Shown: positions 47,667-60,671, counted from the stretch's first letter. The stretch: 64,000 nucleotides of DNA from Akebia trifoliata (GCA_017979445.1 JADQWC010000526.1:1-64000), one strand, 5' to 3'. Notes: generated from the sequence alone by a model not told the origin. Program-made: numbers and translations.

Positions 47667-48941
47667 TCAAGCTGGAGCATAAACATCAAACATGTCCAGC
47701 TTGATAGTGGCATCCGGGAGAATGGATAGTCCGACAACTTCGGTGAATATATCTGCAAGTTGATGAGAAGAAGAGACATATTGCAACCAAAGCGAACCAT
47801 CTTGGACAAATTGTATATCAACCTCTATGTGATTGGTTCGTTCATGTAGAATAGAATTAGAGGCAATCTTCTTCGCTGCTTCATTGTCACAATATATCAG
47901 CATAGATCTCCCGATAAGAAATCCTAACTCACCCAGAAGAGATCGAATCCAAAGAAGCTCACAAGTACTATGAGCAATTGCCCTATACTCAGCTTCAACA
48001 CTCGAACGAGATATTATTGGTTGCTTTTTTACTCTTTCATGCAACCAAATTGCCTCCTAGAAAGGCATAATATCTTGAGGTCGAACGATGATTAGAAGCA
48101 GATACTGCCCAATATGCATCAATACAAGTAGTAAGATCTAGATGTCTATGTGACTGATATACAAGTCTATGGCTTAGACAAGTCTTAATAAAATGGAGAA
48201 TACGATGAATTGCTGCAAGATGGGTAGGATGAGGAACATGCATGAACTGACTAACCACACTCACAACAAAGACAATATCTAATCGTGTGAGGGTGAGATA
48301 AATAAGTCGTCCTACAAGTTGTTAATATGTATGTGGATTAAGAAGAACATCATCCTCAATCACATGTAGAAATAGCTTTGAGTCCATAGGTGAAGTAACT
48401 GATTTACATCCAATTATACCGGTATCGCATAAGAAATCCAATGCATACTTCTTTTGTGAGAGAAAATGCATTTCCTGGAATGAGCAACTTCAAGCCCAAA
48501 GAAATATTTTAAGTGGGGCAAATCGTTCAGTTCAATTATACGACCTAGTTCCTTCTTCACATACGTGATAAATGATGAGCCATCTCCGGTGAGAATAATG
48601 TCATTACCGTAGACTAAGAGGATAATACGACCTATGAAGTCATAATGAATGAAGATAATATGATCAGATTGATATCTCTGAAAACCTATGCTAATCACCA
48701 GTCTGCTAAAGCGACGAAACCAAATTCCAGGTGACTGCTTCAAATCATAAAAAGACTTTTTTAGTTTGCAGAGCTTTTTCGTGGACTCTCCTTGAAGTAG
48801 AAACTCAGGTGGTGAATCCATATACATTTTCTTTGTAAGATGCCAATGAAGAAAGACATTCTTCACATCTAACGGATAAAGAGGCCAATCTCGATTAGTT
48901 GCAATGGAAATAAGGGCACAAACCAAAGTCAATTTTACCAT
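47667..48941 (-). pseudogene. Copia RT and RNase H, broken
   Basis: RT block 48414-48941 has PLYPLDVKNVFLHW, KKSFYDLKQSPGIWF and LVYGNDIILTGD, where the catalytic YVDD reads YGND, so it is degraded. RNase H block 47667-48264 has SRSSVEAEYRAIAHSTCELL and CDNEAAKKIASNSILHERTN. Frame breaks separate the blocks. Confidence 0.88.
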
Positions 48942-49788
48942 AGGAGCAAATGTGGCATCATAGTCGGTATAAGTCGGTGTAAAACCATGACCAACAAGAA
49001 AAACTTTATACCATTCAATAGTACTATTAAAGTTATGTTTAATAGTAAAGACCTAATGACAACCCGTCGTTTTCTTCCCAGGTGGAAGAAAGATCGTATC
49101 GTATGTCTGATTACTTTGCAAGGAAATCACTTTGTCTAGCATAGCAATTTTCCATGCAACATCAATAAGAGTGACGTAAACCGTACGTGGGATAGTCACA
49201 GAGTCAACAACATAATGAATTACCTGATAAGAGTAAGAAATAGTTTGGTAAGCAACATACCTAGCAAGTAGGTAAGGAGTAATATACTTATGAATTCCCT
49301 TACGGAGAACAATAGGTAACTCAAAAGCAGAAGTGTCAATAGGATTAATGTGATTAGTAGGAATAAGAGAAGCGGTGGATTTGTAATATGGCGTTAAAGA
49401 CCTACTAGAGGTGCCTGCAAGGAGAAAGGTGGCTGCAGTGCATGAGAAGAGGAACTATGCCACTTGAGATGCACATAAGTGATATACTCCTTCGATTAAG
49501 GAAGATCAACTGGGACATGCTAAGACAAGCATACATGAGGGATATAAGGATCTCTTAAAAAGTAAGGAACATACTCAAAAAATGTAACATCCATGGAAGT
49601 AAAGAACTGAGAAGATGTAGGATCATAACAATGATATCCTTTAGACATATACTAGAATAATTAACAACAATAGAATGAATCGTTTTATCGTCTAACTTGT
49701 GAACGAAGATCCTGAACAAAGTAGGTACAACCAAGAAGGCATGTGATTGATTATGAAATTTGCAGCAAGTGTAGCCACGGACCAGTAG

Positions 49789-52321
49789 TGGTCGATTGTA
49801 AAGCTTGCTAAATAAATGCAGAGATTAAGATGTGAACTAAGACTTTGGGCAAGTCAAATTCGTTCCACAGGGACAGTTTGGATTCAATTGTTCAATCGGT
49901 TAAAATAAAAAACAGAGTTAGAAACAGATTGATTTTTAAAACAGAATTGATTTGTTGCACAAATGAAATGAAAATTATTTGCAATTGAAATTAAAAACAG
50001 AAAATAAAGATTGAAGATATAAGAAAGGAGCTTAGAGAATTCAAGTTTATCATTGCAAGTTACCCAAAAATGCTAATTAATTCTAAAACATAACTCAATC
50101 CACGTAGCAAGTCATTGCTCGTGGATCGGAAGATGATTCAATGTAACCATTGATTGGAACCCATAAGTCTTCATGAAGGTCTTTTGTTTATGCAAGATTA
50201 TCCGACTTATGCTTCCATTCATCACAGAGCATGAATGTTCTTGAACTTATCTAAGTAACACTCATCAAAACTTGAAATAGAAGTATAAATTGGACGATCT
50301 TATCATGAAGAGATTCATAAAATTAACATGTAAAACAGAAGTAATGAATTAAAACATCATTAATAAAGTGAACTTGCTCCGGCATTCTTGACTTCTCTAA
50401 TGAGAATCTAGCCGATCATCGCAAGGATCATCTTGCAACAGTAATAAAAACAAGAAGAAAATAGATGGAGAGAATGTAGAACAGTGCTGCAACTTAATTC
50501 CTTTCTTGATGATCTCTCAAAAGAGTTACAATAGAGCCAATGGTTTACTCTTGATGTTCTTAATCGATTGTAAAGCTTGCAATATAAATGCAGAGATTAA
50601 GATGTGAATTAAGACTTTGGGCAAGTCGAATTCGTTCCACAGGGACAATGAAGATTCAAAGATTCATTCGGTTAGAAGTCCAAAACAGAATTGGAAAACA
50701 GATTTTTCTTAAAAACAAAACAGATTTGTTGCACAAATCAAATGGAAATTAACTTGCAATTTGAAATAAAAACAGAAAGTAGAGATTGAAGATATAAGAA
50801 AGGAGGTTTAGAGAAATCAAATCAGCTTTTGCAAACTATCCATAATGTAGATCAATTCCAAGAATATCTCAATCCATGTAGCAAGTCATTGCTCATGGAT
50901 CGGAAGGTGGAGCGGTTTAATTATTAAAGGTAACCAAGAGACATTCATGAAAATTCAGATTTAATTGAGATTGCCTAGCTTATATTCAGATTCTTCACAA
51001 AGCATAGCCGTTCTTGAGCTTATCTAAGTAATGGCTATCAAAATTTGAATAAAAAATATAAGTAGATCATCTAATCAAAGTAGAATTTCTAGAATAGTAA
51101 ACATGTAAGCAAAATAAGGAATTAAAACTACATTAGAGGGATAAACTTGCTTCGGCATCATTGATCTCTCTAAAGAGGATCTAGCCGATCATCGCAAGGA
51201 TCATATTGCAACAATACTAAAAAGCAAAGAGAAGATGGGAGAAGAAGATGAAGATGCAACTTGATTCCTTCTTGAATGGATCTCTCAAAAGAGTTACAAT
51301 AGAGCCAATGACTTACTCTTGATGTTCTCACTACACTCAAGATCTCACCAAAAGGAAAAATTACAGAAAATTAAAAGAAGAAAAAATCAAAACTTATGGA
51401 ACAAGAGAAGAAGAGAAGAGCCCCCAATTTATAACATTTGTATTCGGGTAATCGGGTCAACTTTTCGGATGATTTGCTTTGAACTACCCAATCAGTTACA
51501 ACCACCGAAGCTTCTGTAAAAATCTCGAGGATAAATTCCTCGAAATGACCGCGGCGCGGTGACGTGGCGCCCAAATCGACCGAGATTTTTCTGGAAACTT
51601 CCCTTCGACTCGTGTATTGTAACCGTAATTGTTTCGTAATTTGTTGGCTTCCACGTGCGCTACAATTAACACTAATATATCATTAGCTTTATTAATTTGG
51701 ATAAATAAAATAATTTTGCAATTATTTAAAGGAACTAACATTTATGCAATGGTAATCTTAATGCAATTACGGTCCCAAAATCGAATAATTGGGACCTTAT
51801 CAGTTCTCACTACACTCAAAAGCTCAGCCAAAGGAAAAATTACAGAGAATTAAAAGAAGAAACTAGAGAAAATTACAGAAGAGAAGAGCCCCTTTATCTG
51901 AAATCAACCTTCCAATTTATAATGTTCGTATTTGGATAATCGGGGTGATTTGACGGATAATTCAATTCGAATGGCCCAATCAGTTACAACCACCGAAGCT
52001 TCTGTATGAATCTAGAGGATGAATTCCTCGAGATGACCGCGGCGCGATTTTGCCTAACCGTGGGGCGGTGACGTGGCGTCCAAAATCCTCGAGATTTTGT
52101 CGGATGCTTCCTTTTTGCTCGTATGTTGTAACAGTAATTGTTACACCTTTTGTTGATTTCCGAATGTACCCTTTTCACCTGAAATTAGTAACAAACTATT
52201 GTTAGCCACATTAATTTGGGATTTAATAAAATTTATTATTATTTTAAGGGAACTAGTACTAAAACTTGTGATAATCTTGGTGAAATTACGGTCTCAAAAT
52301 GAAATTATTGGGACCTTATCA
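49789..52321. mobile_element. LTR-type element E2, interrupted by E3
   Basis: Starts TGGTCGATTGTAAAGC, ends GGGACCTTATCA; flanked by AGTAG (49784-49788 and 52322-52326). It inserted into the Copia element between integrase and RT. Excluding E3 and one target copy it is about 1.29 kb. Same family as E1. Confidence 0.85.
50561..51802. mobile_element. LTR-type element E3, nested in E2
   Basis: 1242 bp, TAATCGATTGTAAAGC to GGGACCTTATCA, flanked by GTTCT (50556-50560 and 51803-51807). Comparing with E1 shows the target in E2 read CTTGATGTTCTCACT. No coding capacity. Confidence 0.85.
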
Positions 52322-52376
52322 AGTAGGTCTTAGGCATTTGCATACCACGTAACAAAGAACGGGCAACCCCAACAAA

Positions 52377-54086
52377 ATGACAATTTTTATGTTGAGGGGT
52401 ATAAGGACAAATAAATTGATGGATAAAACCATGATCAAAATAGTGGACAAAGGGGGTGGACTAATATTCACCACCATTATCGAATCAAAGAGTTTTCATC
52501 GGAGTACAAAATTGGGTGGACACTATAGCATGGAATTTATGAAATTTAGAAAACACTTCATCCTTACATTTCATAAGGTATACCCAATTGGTGCGAGAGT
52601 AGTCATTAATAAAGGTAACATTGTATCGAAATCCATCAAGAGATGTGGTTGGGAAAGGACCCCAAACATTGTATTGAACCAAGCTTGGCATGCCACAAAT
52701 ACAAAGTATCCACACTAGCATCTATAAAAAAAGGAACAAACGTAGAAGGGTCGCCATCAGTAGCGACAGTAAAAATAGAAGATGAAGGGTAAATGACCAA
52801 ATAGCAGAGACCTCCTCTCTCGAAACCATTACCAATAGTCCTCCTTGTAGACATGTCTTGAAAAATACAAGAGGTAAGGTAAAAAATAGTATAACAATTT
52901 AAGTGTTCAACAAGACTACGAAACAAAGAAGATTAGTAGAAACATGAGGAACATCCAAACATGTACATGGGACATAGAGAGAAGAAGAGATAGGGACTAT
53001 TCCTATCCCAATGACAAGTATAAAAAATTGGAAGACGAACCTATTTTGAAGAGGAAAATGGAGAATATAAGGAATAACTTTGTGACTCACCCATCATGTG
53101 GTCAGCGACTCTTGAGTCTATGACCCATTGAGTGGGAGAGGGTGTAGCATTGACTACATAAGATGAGGAATCATGGATACATGAAGTTGCAGATGACGAT
53201 GGGTGAATAGTAGAAGAGGATGTAGCAGTAGTAGTGGGGTTGAATGGTAGCTGCATCTCAATGTAAAGTAACGTAATGGTGCGCATAATCTCAAACATTT
53301 GTGTTTTAATCAAGGTCAATGCATCAATAGTACACTCGGGTTGGGAAGAATCAACAAATGTTGAATCACTGATAGCAACAACAACAAAACGAGAATGACG
53401 ACCCTCAAGATAACCATGGAGATGATAACACTGAGCACGATCATGCCCCGCAATACCATGGAGGGAACATACCACACTAGAGCAACCACGAGGAAGATCT
53501 CGATCATTCCCTTGATTACATCCAACAAAGGGAGGAATGGGAGAATGAGAGGCCCTAGAAAAAAAATAATATGATCTTGAGAAACAGCAAAGGAAGTCCC
53601 TAAAGACATAATTGCACAACGACGCTCCTTGCTAAAAATCATTGCATAGAGGTTTGAAGTGGAGGAAGAGTAGATGTTGGTAGAATTTGAGTGTGCAACT
53701 GCTCGTACTCAGTGTGAAGACCTTCCAAAAAGTTATAGATTTGGTGACGCTAATTCTCAGCTAAGGCATATGTTTGTGAAAGTGAGGTCCACCACTTGAT
53801 GACCAATCTCATAAAAAATATATGTGGCAATAATTTGGGATTCCATAGATTTGAGAAGCCAGTTCAGGATGATGCAATTCTCAGAATCTCACTTAGCAAT
53901 AACACCCACATCAATAGTAAGTCCAGGAGTATCCCTTGCAAGATAATCTATTTTCGAACGACCTCCAATGTGATGAGTACTAGCCCAATTCAATGTGAGA
54001 AAATTATCACCATTGAACTTTAAATTGGTGATAGAATTTGCAATAGGATCGAAGAGAGTGAGAGAAATAAGGGATTCAGAATACAT
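52377..54086 (-). pseudogene. Copia gag, protease and integrase, broken
   Basis: Gag near 53889-54086 (LKFNGDNFLTLNWAST); a zinc-knuckle-like CSLHGIAGHDRAQCYHLHGY in 53041-53619; protease active site degraded from DSGATDHM-type to DSRVADHM; GAG-pre-integrase LWHAKLG and integrase core GPFPTTSLDGFRYNVTFIND, DYSRTNWVYL in 52485-52926. Several frameshifts and stops. Confidence 0.82.
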
Positions 54087-54781
54087 TATAGAGGAAATTT
54101 GGTAAAAATGTACTAGATGTTGAAGTCTTTAGAGAGTAGAACTAAAAACGAGACCTGAAGAGAATTGCACTAGCTGAAGAAAGCAACTTAGACGATAGTG
54201 CTACTTAAAGAGAGAAAATGCAACCTAGAGCTTGAAAAAATTTGACTTCATAGGAACTAAAACCTAAAAAGGAGGGCAAGAACCCTATGAAACCAAGACG
54301 AAACAAAGATCATGGGCTTTAGTTGTGATCCACAACCGAAAATGACAATTTCTTTAAGGGGTTTTTGAGATCAATGGTTGGGATGAAGAAAAGTCAAGGA
54401 AAAATACATATCGAGGAAGACGCTCCACCAAACCTGTGACTACTCAAAATGAACATCAAATGACTTCAAAAAATAGTTCTAGGAATCTACTAGACTAAGA
54501 AGATGAAGAACTATAAGAATACATCGTCAATGGAGGTCATGGAAGATCTAGGACTGATAATAGCATGATGTCATCCTAATGTCAACATTGGAAAAAAAAA
54601 AAAAAAAAAACCAACGCAGATACCAATTTTATTATTTGGTATAATTGGCTTAGAGGTCAATAACACTACTAGTCTTTGTATTAAGGTGAGGAGAATATAA
54701 TAGAATTTTCTAGTATACCCTCGTACATGCACACACAAAAAATGATACGAACACGCACCTATAAAACGTAGACACTTTACA

Positions 54782-55273
54782 CAAGATTTACATCCTGCAA
54801 AATGCAAGATTAGATTTATCCCCTTTCTAAAAGTCTACGTTGCTTTTTATTGATTAGCCAACCGAGAAATTTTGATTGTTTTCAAATTGTGGTTTAGTAA
54901 CTTAAATCATCAACAAAAAGCAATATTGACTAGTAAGGGCATTTAAAGGGGTAAACCTAACATCACCAATTTTCAGGGTTGTATTAGTAAATTGCATTAC
55001 ATTTATTTTTGCGAAATTATAGGTCCATCAAACGTGGCATGCATTGAAAAGCTGGAGTGGGAGAGGGGTCTAACTACCGAGAATCACCCTAAGGAAAAAA
55101 TTACCAAACTTGGGTGACCATTGATGTTTGGCACAAAGTCAATAGAGAGACCTAGACTTGGGTGATGTTTTGCTCAAAGTCAATTGAAAGAATTTCCATT
55201 ATTTTTCTTTTTGGCATGGAGTGAGATTTTTTCCTTGAACGTGAAAAAGATTTGATTGCAACCAGTTGCAAAA
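54782..55273. other. Intergenic, nothing recognised
   Basis: AT-rich DNA between the Copia element and the foldback element. A near-repeat (GACCTAGACTTGGGTGATG near 55150 and ACTTGGGTGACCATTGATG near 55108) is the only structure. Confidence 0.5.
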
Positions 55274-56176
55274 TGGGAAAAATTACTTAAAGGACCCTCA
55301 CGGAGGGACTTCTTTCTAAATAATCCCTAAATTTTCAGCAGTAGCTTTGCAAGATATTTAGCAAACTTTTCATATCTAAATGGTCCCTCATTATTGGCGA
55401 ACTCACCGCTTTTTTATTTACTGTCGAGTTCACCAATTTTTATTTATTCTCGAACTCAACTCTAGCTTTTTATTTACTATTGAGTTCACAATTTTTATGG
55501 TTGAACTCACTACTAGTTACTGTCGAGTTCACCCACTTTTATTTACTGTAGAACTCAATGTTTCTAATTTTTTTGTCAAGTTCACAATTTTTATTGTCGA
55601 ACTCACCACTATTTACTTTCAAGTTCAACAATAGTTCACCACATTTTATCTATTGTTGAACTTGACGCTTTTTATTTACTATCGAGTTCACCACTTTTTA
55701 ATTCAAAAATGGTGAATTCGACACTGGTAAATGTCACCCATTTTCAATTTTTGAGTTTCAAGGTTTTTCAACTAAAATACATGCAAAAATCGACTAAAAA
55801 CTTGAGATAACGACTTGTTTCGATGATTAATTTCAACCCAAAAGAACTATTCTTGATCGATTCTCATACAAAAAGTAAGAAAAAAATGACCAAACCCTTG
55901 AAAATGGCTTCTTAATTCTTCCTTCTTAAATCCTTTTCGACGGAATGGAGTCTTTGAAACTCAATTGAGATGTCAAAAATCCAATTTTTTTTTTTTTTTG
56001 AAAACAATGAGTTCGAACGATTAGGGTATTCAATCGTTATAAAAATGGGAGATGAGTTCAGGAGCTCTTAGGAAAAGTAAAGTTTACTAAATGGACTATT
56101 AAGAGACTGCCAAAAACTTAGGGACTATTTAGAAAGAAGTACCTCCACAAGGGTCCTATAAGTAATTTTCCCTAAA
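55274..56176. mobile_element. Foldback DNA element with both long terminal inverted repeats
   Basis: Left end GGGAAAAATTACTTAAAGGA; right-end complement AGGGAAAATTACTTATAGGA. Pairing continues through GGGACTTCTTTCTAAATAAT and CATTTAGTAAAC-type words for over 100 bp. About 0.9 kb, non-coding; the interior holds a minisatellite. It gives the full structure for the half copies at 34257, 36392, 40730 and 61011. Confidence 0.75.
55395..55735 (+). repeat. Diverged ~28-bp minisatellite
   Basis: Roughly a dozen degenerate units of GAGTTCACCANTTTTTATTT plus ACTGTC or ACTATC, some in opposite sense (CGAACTCA). It translates to a repetitive frame (55380-55634) that is not a gene. A single related unit (ATTTCACCAATCGAGTTCAA) is present at 34744, suggesting where it grew from. 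Confidence 0.8.
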
Positions 56177-56320
56177 GAAATTTATCATGTGATATGGGAG
56201 TTAATTCGTGAATAATTTACATGTTATACAAATAATATTAAGGGCATTCTACTTGACGATATGAAATTTAATTAAGTGCGAAGCTGATGAATCAGCAATG
56301 GCATGACGTCACATTTATTA
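56177..56320. other. Spacer ending at duplication junction
   Basis: Unique DNA up to 56320. From 56321 the sequence is the second copy of 29518 onward. Confidence 0.7.
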
Positions 56321-56565
56321 AGTGTTGAGATGTTTTAAATGGGAGACTTTGTTTTGTTATGTTGTTCAAAGTATGTAGTTAAGCATAAATTATATACATT
56401 TTTATGTATTTTTGATAGAAAATCAATGCTTATCTTTCTGTCTTAATGTTATCCTTATTTTTGTAATGTTAATTGAGGTTTAAATTATGGACCAAATTGT
56501 GATCTTGGGATGGTTTGAGGCCTAGATTACCATGTAAGACTTACAATTCTGAAGATGGATGACAC

Positions 56566-56793
56566 TTGAGAGGGGTTTGTATCTGTTTGGTACCTAACTA
56601 TAGTCTGGAGAGGATTTCTTTTGTACCAGAAGTCTATATAGAAGAAACCCAATTGAAAGATGTCACTGATGGAGGTTTCTAGAGACATTGGTCAATAGAT
56701 ATGGTGTCAGCTGCAAGGGAGAGGAAGTTTTTTGAAAGAGAGGAGGATCTCAACTGTAATAAAGAACCAGGGCTTGCTTCTGATGCCTTTTTT
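56566..56793 (-). pseudogene. Relic of RLK 5' end, copy 2
   Basis: Duplicate of 29763-29990 at an offset of 26803 bp with few changes (for example TTTCTGGAGA to TTTCTAGAGA). Confidence 0.7.
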
Positions 56794-58187
56794 TTGGAAT
56801 AACTTTCTGCACAAAGCCAGAACTTCCAAGAAATAGAAGAAAAGCCTAGCTCTATAGTTCCAATATGAAGAAGAGATCAGAGTTTACTTTGTTTCTTAAT
56901 GCCTATTTCCCATTGTTGACTTCAAAGCCAATAGGAAGAAGATATGGTTTTACATAGAATTAATAGGGGAGTAAGATAGGCCTCAGATTCTGGAGAGGTT
57001 CTGATGCTGATGATGACCTTGAAGTCAACCCAATTCCTCCAATCCATGGTTTTAGATAGAATTAATGAGGGAGTAATAGGCCTCAGATTCTGGAGATGAG
57101 ACTTTGATGTTGATGATGACTTTTGAAGTCAAGTAAACTCTTCCAATTTATTACAGTGACCTTGCCTTGAAGGTACGTTGAAGGACACAATGATTTTTAG
57201 GAACTGTTTGGATTGCCATTTTGGCACCAAAAATTGTTTGGATCGCCAAACTTCACCTCCTCCCTCACACCTTCATTGGAAATCAAAATTTATATTTTTA
57301 AGAGAGCTCTTAAGAAGAAAAAGAAAAGCTCACTTGTTTGGCATAAAAGTAGCTATCAAACAGGTCTTCTCTTAAAATATCCGTTATAAAATGCCTCATT
57401 TTTTCCCCTGAAGTTACTATATATATATATAAAGGCTCCATGAATTGGATGAAGGGGTTCTTGGTCAAAAACGACTTTTTTAATGCTTAAGTTTGACATA
57501 ACGAACCAACTAGGAAGCTCTAATGTCACTGCCTCCAAACTAATCTCATAAATCAGGGTAATGGGCAGGCCTTAAAAAAAAAAGGCATTTTTCATTAAAT
57601 ATATCCAAACCAACTTTTCTATAGAATTTCATTTCAAAATCACCTTTTTTTTTCCCAAAAACAGAACTTTGAAATAATTGAGCAATAAGGGGAGTTCAAA
57701 GCGACCATAAATTAATAGAACATCGTTTAGAAGGGTTTAAAACAAGAGAGTACTTAGAAAACCGTACTGTAATTGAAAAAAGAAGATTATCTTCTTATGC
57801 TCTACTGCATCACTTGAACCTTTTTGTTGCAGTTCATCTATGTGGTTCATTTGATCTGTTTCTTGCTAGCATTCCTCATGAATTCATAAGTAGATGTATA
57901 ATATATGATGAGGAGGAGAGGGAACAAGGAGGAGATAATCTCTCTGACTGGTTTGAAACAAAGCTCAATCATAACAAATTATAATAGAACATGTATTACA
58001 AGTACCAGTATTATTACCCTAGTCTTGTCCATAACAACATTAACATGCATCCAGAATACTCAACATCTCAAGTGTGCCATGAAGGGAATCTTCATCTACG
58101 TACCAACAAAAGAAACTAAACATACTATTCTGATACTGAAACTGTAACTTCCTAGGCTTTTAGATAGAAACCAAGAATATAATCACC
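56794..58187. other. 3' flank of RLK 'a' copy 2
   Basis: Duplicate of 29991-31424. Small differences include loss of a short segment near 57000 and of AACACAATC-type sequence near 57457. No gene. Confidence 0.6.
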
Positions 58188-60671
58188 TTAACATAGTTTT
58201 GATGACTTGAAACTCGCCGAAGAGGGAGTATTTTTGGTTGAAGAAGCGGTTGAGACCCTACTTCATGTTCGGGAACTTCTTTGGAAGGAAGACTCCTCAG
58301 AAACTTCGTTCAACACCGGCTTGTCCACAAATGGTTGGAAAAATTCTGGGATGGGAGGAATACCCACCTCTAAGACTCCCTCCAGAATCTGAACTATATG
58401 TCCCATTGTTGGCATCTCCTCCTCATCATTATGAATGCACCAGCATGCAACTCTGCAGGCTCTAGTAAGCTCTTTAACATTAGCATTACCCTCCAACTTG
58501 TGATCCAACAAGCTAAGAACATCTTCTCCATAGTGTACTTTACTCATAACCAGAGTAGGAAAGTAATCAACCATCTCATCCCCCGATATGTCTAGATTTC
58601 TCCGACCTGATATAATCTCGAAAAGTGTCATTCCATAGCTGTAAACATCAGCTTTGGGTGTGATAGGTACGCCTGAAATCCATTCCGGTGCAAGATAACC
58701 TCTGGTTCCTCTCATGGTCGTCAAAACCCGGCTGAAGTCCCTACCAAAGAGCTTTGCTAGCCCAAAGTCCGCAACCTTAGGACTAAACCAAGCATCCAAC
58801 AGTATGTTTTCCGGTTTGATGTCACAATGTATAATGCAATCTCTACACTTCTCATGTAGATAAGCCAATCCTCTTGCCGTCCCAAGTGCAATCTGGTATC
58901 TTGTTTTCCAGTCTAAGATGTTCGAATGCTTTCGAAACAAACAAGAATTTAGTGAACCATTTGGCATATAATCATAAACTAGCAACCTTTTACTACCTTG
59001 GGCACAAAACCCCCGAAGGCGAACCAGATTGGCATGTTGGAGTGTACCAAGGGTGCTCACTTCCATTTGGAATTATTTCTCCCCTTTTCCAAGGCATTCA
59101 AGTTTCTTCACAGCTATGTCAATTGCGTTATTCAATTTCCCTCTGTAAACAGAACCAAAACCTCCTTTCCCCAACTTCTCTGAGAAGTTGTTCGTTGCAC
59201 TTCGAAGATGCTTGTATCTAAACAGCACCAAAAAATCCTCAGCACCCTCCATTGTACCTATGAACTCTCTCCTTGTACAATTCCAATAGACCACCAGAAC
59301 AATGCCCAAAAAAGTTACAACCCCTGCAATTCCACTAACGACACATATCGTCCTTAACTTTTTCTTGTCTTTGTAAGCTTTTGCCTCAGACTCTGCAATT
59401 CGTACATGGAGATCATTTCCTTCACCATCTTCACTGGAGATTAAATTAAACAGATATACATACCATACAAAACATCTACCATCATAAACATACGCTATAC
59501 AAGAACAATTGCTTAAGCAAGCTAATTCACATTCTTTCTTGTTCCGAACCACTAAAGCATTTGAATATTTTGGCAATCTCATGTTGGGCATCATGAAGAA
59601 AGTGTCGTGTCCTCCATTATCGCACTTTAAAGGGGTTTTCCTCTCACACCCACTTAAACAAACATCCAAATCCATCATACTCATCCAGGAGCGTTGTTCA
59701 AAACCTTCCAAACATGAACAATTAGCACATGATCCTTTCTGATTACAGCTAACGAAAGATTCACAATAAAAATACATGTCGCACAAATCTCGAGGTTGAC
59801 TCCAAAAAAGAGCCCATTCTTGAGCTTTCTCCAACCATGAGAGAACCTTCAACTGGCCTGTGAAATCCAGCACACATCTAGAAATAATAGAAGTGTTATA
59901 AAGAGAGTATGTAAAATAGGTCTCTCTCTCGTTTGTAACAAAGTTATAATCGAAGATATAGTTCAATCTCATTTCAGGAATTTCGCTGAAAATTTGTCCA
60001 TTCCAAGCCCCAGTAGTAAAGTACCTGTGATACCCATCCCTCTGTAGAAAGAACTGACTACTTCCATCCGGGTCTATCTCCAAAGAGAAGACCCCACTCC
60101 TAGGATCTCTAGAATTCATCCATGAAGTCAAGCGTTGTGTTATGTTGGTGAGTTTATTGAAACCAAGCTTTGCACCAGGCAACCATGTATCAGTTGGGTT
60201 GTCGAAACTCTGCCATATTACATTGGAGGAGCTCGACCCATCTGATCTCAAAACTAGATTTCCATTGTCAAGAAGCATTACTATGGTAGAATTAAGGGGG
60301 CTTGACATTAAATTTGTTGACCAAAATTGGATTTTGTGCTTGTTAAAGAGGACTAGATTACCATCTTCTAAGAGTTTTAATTCTGAAGAAGATATGTCAG
60401 GGAGGGGTGTATCTCTGTTCGCAACCCAAACTATAGTTTGAGGTGAAATTTTTTTGTACTAGAGGCCTATGAAGTAGTCCTTTGAATTGTTACCTGGTGA
60501 GAAGAAACCAAGTTCAAAGATTTCGCCTTTGGAGACAATAGTCTGGTCTGCTGAGAGAGATTGGCCAACAGAGATGGTGTCAGCTCCCATGGACAGATGG
60601 ATTTTCAAAGAGAAGAAGAAGAGAATCAGTAGTGAAACAATAACGAAGCATGGATTGTTTCCTTTCCCCAT
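58188..60671 (-). pseudogene. G-type lectin S-receptor-like kinase 'a', copy 2, three nonsense changes
   Basis: Same architecture as 31425-33902, with the frame kept end to end but for three point nonsense changes: TGG to TAG at 60459-60461 (early B-lectin, after DYFIGL), CAA to TAA at 59073-59075 (kinase N-lobe, after GKGEK) and TGG to TGA at 58263-58265 (C-terminal tail, after SSRT). All three are transitions. Ectodomain, PAN cysteines, membrane helix (VVTFLGIVLVVYW) and kinase motifs (HCDIKPEN, DFG, APE) are otherwise intact. None of the lesions of copy 1 occurs here, so the duplicated ancestor was probably functional. Start ATG at 60671 (MGKGNNPCF). Confidence 0.9.

Larger units (their letters stand above)
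47515..54781 (-). mobile_element. Decayed Ty1/Copia retrotransposon with nested inserts
   Basis: Short LTRs flank the element: 54627-54781 (5') and 47515-47657 (3'), both starting TGT.. AGTGTCTA on the minus strand and sharing TTAATACAAAGACTAGT. A degenerate primer-binding site TTGGTATCTGCG follows the 5' LTR, and a purine tract TTGAGGGAAG precedes the 3' LTR. Domains in Copia order on the minus strand are gag, protease, integrase, then RT and RNase H. Elements E2 and E3 interrupt it at 49789-52321; without them it is about 4.7 kb. Stops and frameshifts throughout. The LTRs have diverged considerably, so it is old. No matching target duplication was found. Confidence 0.85.

Noticed and set aside
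55380..55634. Repetitive 84-codon frame resembling a repeat protein
   Set aside because: It is translated minisatellite DNA inside a foldback element.
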